Position numbers and translations under genes: made by a program
Assembly: GCF_030285625.1 (NCBI RefSeq)
Contig: NZ_CP127294.1
Location: 7,100,001-7,164,000, forward strand
Length of the DNA: 64,000 bases
Origin: Amycolatopsis sp. 2-15
GTDB taxonomy: Bacteria > Actinomycetota > Actinomycetes > Mycobacteriales > Pseudonocardiaceae
Direction of reading: 5' to 3'
In this document: positions 43,635 to 52,736 of the stretch, piece by piece
Position numbering within the stretch: the stretch's first letter is position 1
Layout of the letters: every line of letters starts with the position of its first letter
Notes under the pieces: model-generated
Told to the model about the DNA's origin: nothing
The model's database searches: none
Seen by the model: only the letters and a program-made list of their open reading frames with translations

Positions 43635-44804
43635 TCAGGCGCCGTCGAGTACCCGCTGGCGCAACGCCCGCCCTTCGCGCGGAGAGTTCCACGCGAGCCC
43701 TGCGACGATCTGGCCGTCGCGCTGGTACACGGCGGTGAAGCGGTTTGTCGCCGGATCGCCCGAATCGACCGTAAATCGTGCCGCTGGCTCCGGGTGGCCG
43801 TAGACCTGGACCTTGGCGTCGTACTGGTCGGTCCAGAAATAGGGCACCCCGGGTGGGCGAGATTCGCGGCCGAGCAGGCTGCGGGCGGCGGTCGTACCCT
43901 GCTCGGTGGCGTTCATCCGGTGCTCGACCCGGACCCGGCGACCGGTGCCTGGCTCGAGCCGGTTGGCGACATCGCCGGCCACGACGACACCGGGCGCGGC
44001 CTGGCAGTCCTGGTCGCAGTCCACCCCGTCACCCACGCTCAGTCCGCTGTCCGCCAGCCAACCGGTGACCGGACGAGAACCGATCGCGACCATGACCGCG
44101 TCGGCCGGTTGGCGGGTGCCGTCGTCGAGGTCCACGCCGGTGACCCGGCCGCCGTCGGCGGCGAAGCCGACGACCCCGGTACCGGTTCGCAGCTGGACTC
44201 CATGGCGTATGTGGAGATCAGCGATCAGGGCCGCGACGTCCGGACCTAACTGCCGGGTCATCGGCGCGAGCTGTGGGTCGACCAGCGTCACCTCGAGGCC
44301 GAGTTCGCTGGCCACCGCCGCCGTTTCACAGCCGAGGAAACCCGCGCCGACCACGACCAGCCTGGTGCCCACGCCGAGCGCCGTGCGAAGCGCGAGCGCG
44401 TCGTCGACGGTGTGCAGGACGTGTACGCCGTCGAGGTCGTGGCCGACCGGCAGCCGGCGCGGACTCACGCCTGTGGCGATGACCAGCCCGTCGTAGCCGA
44501 GCACCCGGCCGTCGGCCAGCGTCACCTTCCGCCCGGTCACGTCCAGTGCCGCGGCGGGTGTGCCGAGCAGCCACTCGGCGTCAAGGGCTGCGAAGTCCTC
44601 GTCCGGGCGCAGGGCCAGCCGGTCGGGTTCCCATTGACCGCTGAGGATCTGCTTGGACAATGGCGGACGATCGTAGGGCCGGTGCGGCTCGGCACCCACC
44701 ACCGTGATCCGACCGGGAAAGCCCTCCCGCCGCAGGGTGTCCACGGTGGTCAGTCCGGCGGCACCGGCACCCACGACGACGACGTGCTCCAGGCGGGTGC
44801 TCAC
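43635..44804 (-). CDS. FAD-dependent ferredoxin reductase of the P450 operon
   Basis: The protein has 389 residues from GTG 44804. It has two Rossmann motifs: VVVVGAGAAGLTTVDTLR at the start for FAD and RLVVVGAGFLGCETAAVA (about 145) for NAD(P)H. It also has RPYDRPPLSKQ, GLVIATGVSPRRLP, and VVVAGDVANRLEP for the FAD tail. This matches rubredoxin/ferredoxin reductases (putidaredoxin reductase type). The start overlaps the ferredoxin stop (GTGA). It should pass electrons from NAD(P)H to the ferredoxin and then the P450. Confidence 0.92.
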   Translation of the reverse strand: MSTRLEHVVVVGAGAAGLTTVDTLRREGFPGRITVVGAEPHRPYDRPPLSKQILSGQWEPDRLALRPDEDFAALDAEWLLGTPAAALDVTGRKVTLADGRVLGYDGLVIATGVSPRRLPVGHDLDGVHVLHTVDDALALRTALGVGTRLVVVGAGFLGCETAAVASELGLEVTLVDPQLAPMTRQLGPDVAALIADLHIRHGVQLRTGTGVVGFAADGGRVTGVDLDDGTRQPADAVMVAIGSRPVTGWLADSGLSVGDGVDCDQDCQAAPGVVVAGDVANRLEPGTGRRVRVEHRMNATEQGTTAARSLLGRESRPPGVPYFWTDQYDAKVQVYGHPEPAARFTVDSGDPATNRFTAVYQRDGQIVAGLAWNSPREGRALRQRVLDGA

Positions 44805-44998
44805 GCTTCTTCGACCCGGATCGCCGCGGCCGGGCAGATGCGCCCGGCCTCCCGCACGGACTCCTCTTCCCCGGCGACCGGATGCTCTCTCAGCAGCACC
44901 GCGATGCCGTCGTCGTCGCGCTGGTCGAACACGTCCGGCGCGGCGAGGACGCACTGCCCGGAGGCCACACACTTGTCCTGGTCAAGGACGATCTTCAT
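44801..44998 (-). CDS. Small 3Fe-4S-type ferredoxin
   Basis: The protein has 65 residues. Three cysteines are placed as in P450-associated actinobacterial ferredoxins: DKCVASGQC (Cys spaced by five) and a distal RICPAAAI. With only three ligands it most likely holds a 3Fe-4S cluster. The ATG 44998 follows the P450 gene by 20 bases and has a purine-rich leader (GGGAGAACCG). It is the redox link between the P450 and the reductase encoded after it. Confidence 0.92.
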   Translation of the reverse strand: MKIVLDQDKCVASGQCVLAAPDVFDQRDDDGIAVLLREHPVAGEEESVREAGRICPAAAIRVEEA

Positions 44999-45018
44999 CG
45001 GTTCTCCCTCTTCCACTG

Positions 45019-46215
45019 TCACCAGGTGACCGGCAGCCGGTGCACGCCGTAGGCCAACATTTCGTGTTTGAACTCGACTTCCTCGAACGGCTGCGCCAGA
45101 GCGAGAGTGGGAATCCGCCGGTACAGCGTGCCGTACACGATCTGGAGCTCGACCCGGGCCAGCGGCTGGCCCAGGCACTGATGGATCCCGTACCCGAAGG
45201 CGACGTGGTGGCGCGCGTTGCGGTGAACGTCGAACCGGTCCGGCTCGTCGAACACCTCAGGGTCACGGTTGGCAACGTCGGTCGCCACGATGACTCCTTC
45301 GCCTGCCCGAATCGTCTGCCCCCCGATCTCGACGTCCTCGAGCGCGACGCGCCGCCGCCCGAGATGGGGGATCGTCAGGTACCGCAACAGTTCTTCGACC
45401 GTGCCCGCGATCAACGCAGGGTCGTCGGCGGCGCGCACCTCGGCGAGCTGTTCCGGATGGCGCAGCAGGGCCAGGGTGCCCAGAGCGATCATGTTCGCGG
45501 TCGTCTCATGGCCGGCCACCAGCAGGAGCAGGCCCATGTCCGCGATTTCGTCGCGGGACATCTGCCCGGTGCGCAGCTGCTCGACGGCGAGCCGGCTGAA
45601 CACGTCCTCACCCGGGTCGACGCCCTTCGACTCGACGAGGTCGCCCAGGTACTCGTGCAGCTCTGTGGTCGCTGCCTGCATCTCCTCGGGCGTGGCATGC
45701 CGCGACACGATGGTCTTGCTGGTGCGGTGGAACAAGTCCCGGTCCGCGTACGGGACGCCGAGCAGTTCGCAGATCACCAGCGACGGCAGCGGCAGCGCGA
45801 ACGCCTCCACCAGATCCACGGGCGTCGGCCCGGCCAGCATCTGGTCGATCAGCTCGTCGACGATGTGCTGGATGCGCGGGCGCAGGCCCTCCAAGCGCTT
45901 CACGGCGAAGTACCGGGTCAGCAGTCGCCGGTGCCGGTCGTGGTCCGGGTTGTCCATGTTGATGAAGTGCATCCGGCGCGTCGCCGTCGCAGCGCTGGGA
46001 TGCGGGTAGCCGGGCCGGCTCGTGTCGGAGCTGATCCGGGGGTCGAGCAGGATCTCCCGCACGTCGTCGTAGCGGGTGACAAGCCAAGGCGTGCTGCCGT
46101 CCCAGAGCCGGACGCGGGTGACCGGATCTTCCTCCCGCAGCTTCGTCAGCTCCGGCGGCGGATCGAAGGGACAACCCCGTGTCATCGGGTACGAGAGTGT
46201 CTGTGTCTCGGGCAA
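45019..46215 (-). CDS. Cytochrome P450 (CYP105-like)
   Basis: The protein has 398 residues, normal for a soluble bacterial P450. The I-helix oxygen motif is AGHETT (234-239), the ExxR motif starts at Glu275, and the haem loop FGYGIHQCLGQ places the thiolate Cys at 347. It lies with its own ferredoxin and reductase in one transcript, so it is a self-sufficient three-part monooxygenase set. The substrate is unknown; family members hydroxylate xenobiotics, steroids and macrolides. A TetR operator lies 31-53 bases before its ATG. Confidence 0.94.
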   Translation of the reverse strand: MPETQTLSYPMTRGCPFDPPPELTKLREEDPVTRVRLWDGSTPWLVTRYDDVREILLDPRISSDTSRPGYPHPSAATATRRMHFINMDNPDHDRHRRLLTRYFAVKRLEGLRPRIQHIVDELIDQMLAGPTPVDLVEAFALPLPSLVICELLGVPYADRDLFHRTSKTIVSRHATPEEMQAATTELHEYLGDLVESKGVDPGEDVFSRLAVEQLRTGQMSRDEIADMGLLLLVAGHETTANMIALGTLALLRHPEQLAEVRAADDPALIAGTVEELLRYLTIPHLGRRRVALEDVEIGGQTIRAGEGVIVATDVANRDPEVFDEPDRFDVHRNARHHVAFGYGIHQCLGQPLARVELQIVYGTLYRRIPTLALAQPFEEVEFKHEMLAYGVHRLPVTW

Positions 46216-46245
46216 CGAAACTCCTCACGCCGAGTTACCAAATGA

Positions 46246-46268
46246 TTGTTCGGTGACTTACTGAACAA
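46246..46268 (-). promoter_or_regulatory. Palindromic TetR-type operator upstream of the P450
   Basis: Two 9-base arms, TTGTTCGGT and ACTGAACAA, are inverted repeats matching at 8 of 9 positions, separated by five bases (GACTT). The size and spacing fit a TetR-family dimer site. It lies between the TetR gene and the P450 start, so it most likely controls the P450 operon. Confidence 0.7.
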
Positions 46269-46415
46269 GTGTTAGGCAACTTCGATGAGAAGGTAACCTT
46301 TTTGTCGTTCACGCCACACCGGCCGCGGAGACGGAGGGCGCCACGGTCGGTCGACCTTGAGTGAACGGCGAGACTTCAAGCAGGTCAGGATGGGTGCGGA
46401 GGCAGGGGGTGCCCG

Positions 46416-47051
46416 CTAGCCCAAGATCAGCGTCAGCAGGTCCTCGATGTTCTGGCGCAGCCGGTCGGGGACGGTTGCGGCACGGGGCTGCGCCAGTGCG
46501 ACCAAACCGTGCGTGCTGACCACGACCATCACGGCGCAACGGTCGGCGGGCAGCCGCACCCGGTACCCGGCTTGCCGGCACCGGTCGAAGGCCGTGGCGA
46601 ACATCGAGAGGATCTTCATCAGAGGTTCCGGCGGGTTCTCCGGTGCGTGCCGCGAGATAGCACTGAGCAGCAACCGGTAGTGGCCGGGGTGCGTCGTCGC
46701 GAAGTCACCGTAAGCAAACACCTGCGCGCGGACACGGCCGATCATGTCCTCGGGATCAGCCTGGGCATCTGCTTTCTCCAGCAGCACCTGCAACCGCTCG
46801 AACTCGTGCTCGAGCAGACCGTGTACGAGCTCGGTCCGGTCTGCGAAGTGCTGGTAGATGCTGGCCGGAGCGATGCCCACCGCTCTGGCTACGCCACGGA
46901 TGGTGAGCGCGTCCTCGCCGTCGAGCTCGGAGAGCAGACGGCCGGCAGCGTCCAGGATCTCCGTGCGCAACCGGCTTCCTTCGCCCCAACGGTTGCGGGA
47001 ACGTTGCCCAGTCTCGTCCGTCGTGTTCGGCATCGGAACATTGTCGTTCAT
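46416..47051 (-). CDS. TetR-family transcriptional regulator
   Basis: The protein has 211 residues. The N-terminal HTH reads LRTEILDAAGRLLSELDGED and ALTIRGVARAVGIAPASIYQ then HFADRTELVHGLL, a textbook TetR domain. The C-terminal ligand domain contains HPGHYRLLLSAI and VVVSTHGLVALAQPRAAT (TetR_C_13-like). It lies upstream of, and in line with, the P450-ferredoxin-reductase genes and is their likely repressor. The inducer may be the P450 substrate. Confidence 0.92.
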   Translation of the reverse strand: MNDNVPMPNTTDETGQRSRNRWGEGSRLRTEILDAAGRLLSELDGEDALTIRGVARAVGIAPASIYQHFADRTELVHGLLEHEFERLQVLLEKADAQADPEDMIGRVRAQVFAYGDFATTHPGHYRLLLSAISRHAPENPPEPLMKILSMFATAFDRCRQAGYRVRLPADRCAVMVVVSTHGLVALAQPRAATVPDRLRQNIEDLLTLILG

Positions 47052-47393
47052 GCCGTATTGCAGCGGGACACCGAACTACGTCACCGCACGCGATCGGCTC
47101 ACTAGGAACCAAGTCTGGCCTTCTGATCCGTAGTTCTAACGCTGACCTGGGGATACATGGAACGCCTGGTCGCAGCAGGCAGCAGTTACGCCAAACTGGG
47201 CGTGCCTGGCATCGGTGGGCAGCAGTTCGTGGACCAGACTGTGGACCAAGATCACCACCGCGCTCGCGACAGTCTCGTTCGTCGTCTGGCGAGATCGACT
47301 GCTGATCGTTTGTACGCGAGCGCTGCGGACTGAAGCTGTCCGCGCCTCTGCTGCCATCCACGACGACTGACCTCGGTTCGCTGTGACTGCGAA
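47052..47393. other. Intergenic region, no gene seen
   Basis: About 340 bases before the TetR start and after the S41 peptidase stop. A minus-strand frame at 47136-47357 has no recognisable family. The TetR promoter must lie in the first ~100 bases. Confidence 0.4.
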
Positions 47394-48350
47394 CTAGCCG
47401 CAGCCACCCTGCGCGCGCACCCATTGCGCGGCCACAGCCTCCGCGTCGGCCGGCGGTACCGAGTGATCCGGCTCGATCGGCACGTTCCCGTAGATCCGTC
47501 CGGTGCGGTCGACGTCGACGACGGTCGTGATGAGCAGCTGCGCACCATCGCTCAGATCAAAGACCTCGTTGCCGGTCGCGGCGCCCCCGGTAGGCGCGCC
47601 GAAGGTCTCGACGCCCGGCATGCCCCGGAACGCCACCAGTGTGGCCTCGCCCGAGCTCGAGGTGAGCTTCGAGGTGAGCACGGCGATCGGTGGTCGCGGC
47701 CGGGTCAGCCGCACCGGGTTGGTCTCCGCGGCGGGCGCCGATCCGCCGCGGACTGCCCGGCCGTCGCGCACCGACCATGTCACAGGAGCGACTCCGGGAC
47801 CGCTGAACGAGCCCACCACGCCGTCACCGAGCAGCGGCGCCAGCACGGTGAGCATCGGCCACATATTGCCGCCGATGTTGTCGCGCAGGTCGACGACCCA
47901 GCCGCACGTCGCCTGCCCCTCGACCGCCTGAAGCGCTGCCACTCCCGCCGCGACATACCGTCGCTCCCCCGCCGGATCAGCGACGAATCCGGGCACTCTC
48001 ACGACGGCCACACCATGCGACGCATGACTCCGCGGCACGTCGATCGACTCCGGCAACGGCGCCCGCGCACTCGCCGGACCAACCAGCCTCGTATGCGGGT
48101 TCCCGAGCTCGGCGATCACCTCCCGGATCATCGAATACGTCCCTGCCGGCGCCGTGACATCCGCCGCCCGACGCACGGCCTCCGCCTCCGCTCTCGGCCA
48201 GTCCACCCGGTCCCGGTCCATCGAATGCAGCCGCAGCAGGTTCAGCGCCCCAATAAGATACGTCTGCGGCGTCGACCGCACCGGCGCCGAAGTGGCCAGC
48301 CCGGCCCCGACCATCAACAGCACGACAACGAGCACCGACCACCGACGCAT
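47394..48350 (-). CDS. Secreted S41-family peptidase
   Basis: The protein has 318 residues with an N-terminal signal (VLVVVLLMVGAGLATSAP). The tail-specific protease core is present: VAVVRVPGFV, GWVVDLRDNIGGNMWPML, and IAVLTSKLTSSSGEATLVAF with the catalytic Ser in the SSSGE turn, then FGAPTGGAATGN. There is no PDZ domain, so it belongs to the short CtpA-like group (interphotoreceptor retinoid-binding type). It acts outside the membrane; substrates unknown. Confidence 0.88.
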   Translation of the reverse strand: MRRWSVLVVVLLMVGAGLATSAPVRSTPQTYLIGALNLLRLHSMDRDRVDWPRAEAEAVRRAADVTAPAGTYSMIREVIAELGNPHTRLVGPASARAPLPESIDVPRSHASHGVAVVRVPGFVADPAGERRYVAAGVAALQAVEGQATCGWVVDLRDNIGGNMWPMLTVLAPLLGDGVVGSFSGPGVAPVTWSVRDGRAVRGGSAPAAETNPVRLTRPRPPIAVLTSKLTSSSGEATLVAFRGMPGVETFGAPTGGAATGNEVFDLSDGAQLLITTVVDVDRTGRIYGNVPIEPDHSVPPADAEAVAAQWVRAQGGCG

Positions 48351-48420
48351 TCGCCCACCCCCAGGGACACCATCCTGCCATCAGGACCGGTCTGCACGCC
48401 GGGTTCAGGTTGCCCCGACC

Positions 48421-48556
48421 ACCGCCTTGCAAAAGCGGTGGCCCGTTACCCTGAAGCCGTCCAGCGCTGGCCACGCTGACCAAACCCGTGTCTGTCGTGG
48501 CTGCTTTGGATGCAGGCGACGCCGTTTCGCACCCATCGTGGCACCCATTGATCAAC
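48421..48556 (-). repeat. Att-like ~136-bp repeat, copy 2
   Basis: Second copy of the 43181-43314 repeat, 5.2 kb away in the same orientation. It starts ACCGCCTTGCAAAAGCGGTG and ends CATTGATCAAC. The minus strand from ~48548 has a short open frame MGATMGAKRRRLHPKQPR ending past the anticodon-like stem, of the kind seen at integrase gene ends near att sites. No integrase is present. The P450 set and the S41 peptidase lie between the copies. Confidence 0.45.
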
Positions 48557-48737
48557 TCCAGTCTGGCCCGGAGTTGCTGTCAGAGGACGGAGAAGGGCCC
48601 ACCCTTCGTTGGTTCTGCAGGTTGTCGAGCGCGTGCTCACCGGCACGCGGCGGGGTCCGCCGTGCCCGTGCGGTCCGCACAGGGGGCGAACGCATCCTTT
48701 CCGTAACGCGAAGGCGCGGAGTCACGCTGTAGCGACC

Positions 48738-49151
48738 GTGCGCAAACTGCTCGTGATCTTCGGTGCTCTCGTCCTTCTCGCCGGCTGCGGTAGCCGGCAG
48801 CCTGCACCGGCACCGGTGGCACCCGCTGCTCCGCCGCGGAACGTCCCGTCGTTGGTTCCGGTGGCGCCTGCAGCTCCGCTGCCGGACGACTCGGTGAATC
48901 CGGTGGCGCCGGTGGAGCGGACCTACCTCGCGGCGCTGCTGCACCAGATCGACCCTGCGCTCGTCGTCGGGCACGCGAATCGCGCGATCGACAATGGGCG
49001 GAACGTGTGCGAGGACCTCGCGCAGGGCAAGGACCACGCGACCGTGGTCAAGAACGCGGCCTCGCGCTTCGGCGCCGACGCATCGGTCGACCAGGCGAAG
49101 GCCGAGAAGATCGTCGCGACGATCGAGGCGAGCGGGATCTGCAAGCCGTAG
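48738..49151 (+). CDS. DUF732 lipoprotein
   Basis: The protein has 137 residues from GTG 48738. A signal with lipobox (VLLAGCGSRQ) is followed by a Pro/Ala-rich linker and the DUF732 domain (YLAALLHQIDPAL, RNVCEDLAQG, ASGIC), with two Cys that probably form a disulfide. The family is common in mycobacteria and relatives; function unknown. It is expected outside the membrane. A longer frame upstream is less coding-like. Confidence 0.82.
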   Translation: MRKLLVIFGALVLLAGCGSRQPAPAPVAPAAPPRNVPSLVPVAPAAPLPDDSVNPVAPVERTYLAALLHQIDPALVVGHANRAIDNGRNVCEDLAQGKDHATVVKNAASRFGADASVDQAKAEKIVATIEASGICKP

Positions 49152-49347
49152 AACACGCAAGAGCGCCCGGCACATTTACCCCCTCCACGACATTGCATCC
49201 AACACAACATCGATTCATCTGATTCGGGCATGGCGGGCATGGGTGCTGATCAGCATCGCGGCCCGCTGCGGCCAACCGCCGGCACTCCCCGGCACCCACC
49301 CTGACCAGAGAAGACTCGGTTGACCACCGAGTGCATCAATGTGGCAT
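49152..49347. other. Intergenic region
   Basis: No gene or strong hairpin seen. A slightly A+T-richer patch lies near 49190-49220. Confidence 0.4.
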
Positions 49348-50060
49348 CTACTCGAATAAATCCCGAACACGAACGACGGACAGGCGGTGGCGGTATCGGC
49401 CGAGTTCGAACGCCCGGTCCGCGCGCGCCTCGACGACGACGCCGGGCTCGACCGGCCAGAACGTGAAGTCTTCGCTGCCGGGGAGGCCGGCGACGATCCC
49501 GGACGCCCGTTGGGGGCCGCCGTCGGCGAGCCGGAGTCTCCCGGCCAGCGACATGAGCGCCGCTCTGGACAGCGTCGTCGACAGCCCGACTGCGCGCACC
49601 CGGCCGCGCCGGTCGGCCTGGCCGAGCACGAGCGCCGTCGGCCGGGACGGTCTGCCGGTCACGCCGAGCACCACAGCGTCAATGTCGTCGAAGTAGCGCA
49701 CCTTCACCCAGCCCGCGCGGCCACCTCGCACGGGGTATCGGCTGTTCAGCGGTTTCGCCACGGCTCCTTCGACCCCAACGGCGGTCTGGTCCGCGCTGAT
49801 CCACGCGCGGCCCACCTCGACGTCGAGCGTCGAGGGCATCAGCTGCCCGCCGGTGCCGCCCGTGCCGATCACCTCGGCGAGCCGTGCCCGCCGGCGGGAC
49901 AGCGGCCACATCCGGAGGTCCCGGCCTCGGGCGCCCGGCAGGTTGAAGGCCATGAAGACGATGGTGACGCCCTCCCCGTGGCGCCGGGCGGGCCGTAGCT
50001 GAGCGCCGCGAAGTCCAGTCGGCCGTCCCGGTACGCGCACAGTTCGCCGTCGAGCACCAC
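49348..50060 (-). pseudogene. ATP-dependent DNA ligase (LigC/LigD-ligase type), truncated and frameshifted
   Basis: The minus strand reads VVLDGELCAYRDGRLDFAAL, ligase motif III, from 50060, but the N-terminus with the catalytic KxDG lysine is absent. A frameshift near 49985 changes reading to GVTIVFMAFNLPGARGRDLR. Then come EGAVAKPLNSRYPVRGGRAG, motif IV (VEGAVAK), and WVKVRYFDDIDAVVLGV with motif V (KVRY). The C-terminal OB domain runs to the stop. Without the lysine it cannot form the ligase-AMP intermediate. The cut end abuts a TetR fragment on the other strand. Confidence 0.8.
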
Positions 50061-50084
50061 CCGGCTGTTCTCATCTCAGGGATA

Positions 50085-50579
50085 CGAGAACACGACGGTG
50101 GCGCAGATCGCCGAGCGCGCGGGCCTGAACCGCGCGACCTTCTTCCGGCACTTCGCCGACAGCGCGCGATCCTCTTTGGTCGAGAGGACGAGCTCGCCAT
50201 CCTGTTCTCCGACGCGATCCGCTCCGCACGGCGGAAGTCGATGTGCCCACCTGTCTTCTGTCCGCCTTACACGCGGCGGACGCGAGGATGACAGTGATCA
50301 GCGCCCCAGAGCGCTTCAGCGGCGCCGGATTGCCGACGCGAACATGACGTGCTGGAGCGGGGGCTGCTGAAGATCGCACGGGCCACGACCGCGGCGTCGA
50401 TGAGCTGACCGCGCGCCTCGCCGCCGAGATGCTGATCCTGGCATTCAGCGTTGGCCTCCGCGTATGGATCAACGCCGGCGATCATGCGGAACCGTTCTCG
50501 TCACACGCCGCGGCAGCCCTCGAAGCGATCCGCGACCGCACCGGACTGCTTCGAGACTCGACGACCGCGAAGACGTGAA
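50085..50579 (+). pseudogene. TetR-family regulator remnant, several frameshifts
   Basis: The plus strand begins inside a TetR HTH: GYENTTVAQIAERAGLNRAT then FFRHFAD. Further pieces in shifting frames read REDELAILFSDAIRSAR, TCLLSALHAADARMTVIS, DVLERGLLKIARATTAAS and AAEMLILAFSVGLRVWINAG to ALEAIRDRTGLLRDS. At least three frameshifts and loss of the first ~15 residues make it inactive. The left end touches the truncated ligase near 50070. Confidence 0.75.
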
Positions 50580-51044
50580 CCTGCTCCTGGCCCCAGCCTG
50601 AGACCAGTGGGGAGCACTCAGGTTTCCGACGCTTCCGAACGGAAGCCGGAACCTGTTACCTTCCTGGGCCATCCGCCCCGTGGTGTCGAAGGCGGCGAGT
50701 TCGGTGGGCCGGCTACGCCGACCAAGATCTCAAACACGCCCTCAGATCTGCCACCACTTCGTGCACCATCCGCCTGAGCCCCCGACGACGGTTGGATGTG
50801 GCTTAGCGGGCCGGGCCTGGCGACGTCGGGGACATTGTCGACCACGTTCTGGCCCAACCGAGCCCACCATCGCCGCCCATTTCGGCCCTGGGCTGTAAGA
50901 ACGCCGTCTGTGCCGGCACCATCACCCTCTCCGCCGCCCATTCCGCCAACAAGAACAACTGGACCCGCGCTGTGTACCCGAGGCAACGCTGCCCGGCCGC
51001 CGCAGCGCAGGTGAGGTGTCGCCGTCCACTCCAGGCGGCGACAG
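50580..51044. other. Intergenic region, no gene seen
   Basis: About 465 bases; open frames on both strands are G+C-driven and unrecognisable. Confidence 0.4.
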
Positions 51045-51896
51045 TCACGACGCGGACCCGAACACCTGCCGAGCCCACGAGGCAAAGGAAGTCCACCCGA
51101 TCTCCGGGTGGGCGGCGTGCAGGGTGGTGATGTCCACCTGGTAGCCCGGTCCGTTGAGAAACTCCCACATCGCATGCATGTCCGGGTTGCGGATGGACTC
51201 AACGGGAAACCGATCGTGGCGCACCTCCCGGCCGATTGCGTCGCTCAGCGTGCGCGACATCTCGGCCGGGGTGGGGGCGTCGCTGGCGAGCTCGATCCGC
51301 CGGCCCGCGTACTTCTCGGCGTGCAGCAGCACTTCGGCAGCGAACGCGCCGTGGTCGGAGCGCGCGAGCTGCTGCAATGGCCGGTCGCTCGGCAACGGGA
51401 GGTCGAGTGATCCCGCGAGAATCCGTTCCTGATTACCGAGAGCGTTGTCGAAAAAATACGTGGGCCCCAGGATCGTGTACGGAACTCCGCTCGCACGGAC
51501 CTCGGACTCGACGATCGCCTTGCTGTCGAAATGCGGTACCCCGGTCCGCTGAGTGGCACCGGCGACAGAGCTGAACACGAGGTGCGGCACATCCGCCTCC
51601 CGCACGGCCTCGAGGATCGCGCGTCCCTGGCCCACCTCAGCTTCCGGACCCGACTCGAACGGGGTCGTCAACGCGAACACGCCCGCCACGCCACGCATGG
51701 CGCCGGTCAGTGAATCGGCGTCCTCGAGCAAGCCTGAGACCACTTCGACGCCGCGCCGGCTCAGCGCCTGCGCGCCCGGACGACCGGGGTCACGCACCAG
51801 TGCGCGCACCACGGCGCCGCGGTGCAGGAGCGCCGTGGTGACGGCGCGCCCCTGCCCACCGGTGGCGGTCAGCACCAGAATCGGACGCTCAGGCAT
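51045..51896 (-). CDS. NmrA-family NAD(P)-binding protein
   Basis: The protein has 283 residues. The N-terminal motif ILVLTATGGQGRAVTTALLH is the GxxGxxG dinucleotide site; ALVRDPGRPGAQAL, VPHLVFSSVAGATQRTG and VPYTILGPTYFFDNAL follow the NmrA/HSCARG pattern. These atypical short-chain dehydrogenases often sense NADP(H) rather than catalyse. I chose ATG 51896; a slightly longer start exists. No operon partner. Confidence 0.88.
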   Translation of the reverse strand: MPERPILVLTATGGQGRAVTTALLHRGAVVRALVRDPGRPGAQALSRRGVEVVSGLLEDADSLTGAMRGVAGVFALTTPFESGPEAEVGQGRAILEAVREADVPHLVFSSVAGATQRTGVPHFDSKAIVESEVRASGVPYTILGPTYFFDNALGNQERILAGSLDLPLPSDRPLQQLARSDHGAFAAEVLLHAEKYAGRRIELASDAPTPAEMSRTLSDAIGREVRHDRFPVESIRNPDMHAMWEFLNGPGYQVDITTLHAAHPEIGWTSFASWARQVFGSAS

Positions 51897-52142
51897 CGCA
51901 CACCTCTGTGTCGGTCGGGAACAACTCACCGCTGTGGCGCGCCTCATTCCCTTTCGGGCGGCTCGCCGGGGGGTCACTTTACAACCGCCCGACGTTGAGG
52001 CACGGAGGCTCGCGGTGGTAGCTCAGGCCCGCAACGCCCGACTCGCGCAAACCTGTACAGACCTCAGGTGCGCGGTGGTGACAAAGCCCGATGTATGTCC
52101 TTACTTACTGACAGTCCTACGAGATCCACCTAGACTGCCCCT
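51897..52142. other. Intergenic region
   Basis: Divergent gap between NmrA and the GntR remnant; no clear signal. Confidence 0.4.
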
Positions 52143-52454
52143 ATGCCGATCGATGTCGACATCACCCTGGACCACTCCAGCCCGATCCCCTTGTACTTCT
52201 AGGTCGCCGAGCAACTTGAGGCCGCCGTCGTCAGTGGGAGACTCGAACCCGGAGCGAAGATCAGCGATGAGATCACCCTGGCCACGGCGCTGGGAGTGTC
52301 CCGGCCGACGATGCCCCAGGCGATCCAGCTCCTGATGTACAAGGGCATGCTGGTGCGCAAGCGTGTCGGCGATCGTCTCCAGCTGAGCGGGACTCCGGCC
52401 TTCGGGCAGGTCGATGAGACCAGTGGCATGGCACCACAACCATCCAAGAGGTGA
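52143..52454 (+). pseudogene. GntR-family regulator with premature stop, C-terminus lost
   Basis: From ATG 52143 the frame reads MPIDVDITLDHSSPIPLYF, then TAG at codon 20 where a Gln is expected (PLYFQVAEQL). Reading on gives VAEQLEAAVVSGRLEPGAKI, DEITLATALGVSRPTM and AIQLLMYKGMLVRKRVGD, a full GntR winged helix. The effector domain is missing; the frame ends at 52454 in sequence belonging to a tautomerase. Nonsense mutation plus truncation. Confidence 0.85.
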
Positions 52455-52606
52455 TGGAGCAGCACTTCGCCGCTCCTCCCGGAGATCGCTACCAGATCAT
52501 CACCCAGCACCGGCCCGGTGACCTGCGGAACGGGACCAGCGGGCTGCCGCTGCAGCGCTCCCCTGACGTGGTCCTGCTCCGGATCGTCCAACAAGGACGG
52601 TCCTAG
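52442..52606 (+). pseudogene. Tautomerase-family fragment
   Basis: The plus strand reads IQEVMEQHFAAPPGDRYQII then TQHRPGDLR and RSPDVVLLRIVQQGRS, the middle of a 4-oxalocrotonate tautomerase-like protein (pattern DRFQVITEH...RS.DVV). The N-terminal catalytic Pro and the C-terminal ~40 residues are absent. It starts within the truncated GntR gene and ends beside an inverted MFS piece. Confidence 0.65.
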
Positions 52607-52622
52607 GAGCTGAAAACACGGC

Positions 52623-52735
52623 GTGAGGCTGACGTGCAGATCGCGCGCCACCCCTGGGATCAGGCCGACGATCACGAACTCGGTGGTGCCGATCGCGAAC
52701 GTGGAGGCGGCCAGCGCGTAGAGAGCACGAGGCAC
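52623..52735 (-). pseudogene. MFS transporter N-terminus, inverted relative to its body
   Basis: From GTG 52735 the minus strand reads VPRALYALAASTFAIGTTEF then VIVGLIPGVARDLHVSLT, the first helix of an AraJ/Cmx-type major facilitator. It breaks off at 52623. The matching continuation (LTAGLLVSVYAL) is on the plus strand at 52942. The two pieces fit at the LHVSLT/LTAG point, which shows that this segment has been flipped. Confidence 0.75.
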
Positions 52736-52736
52736 G

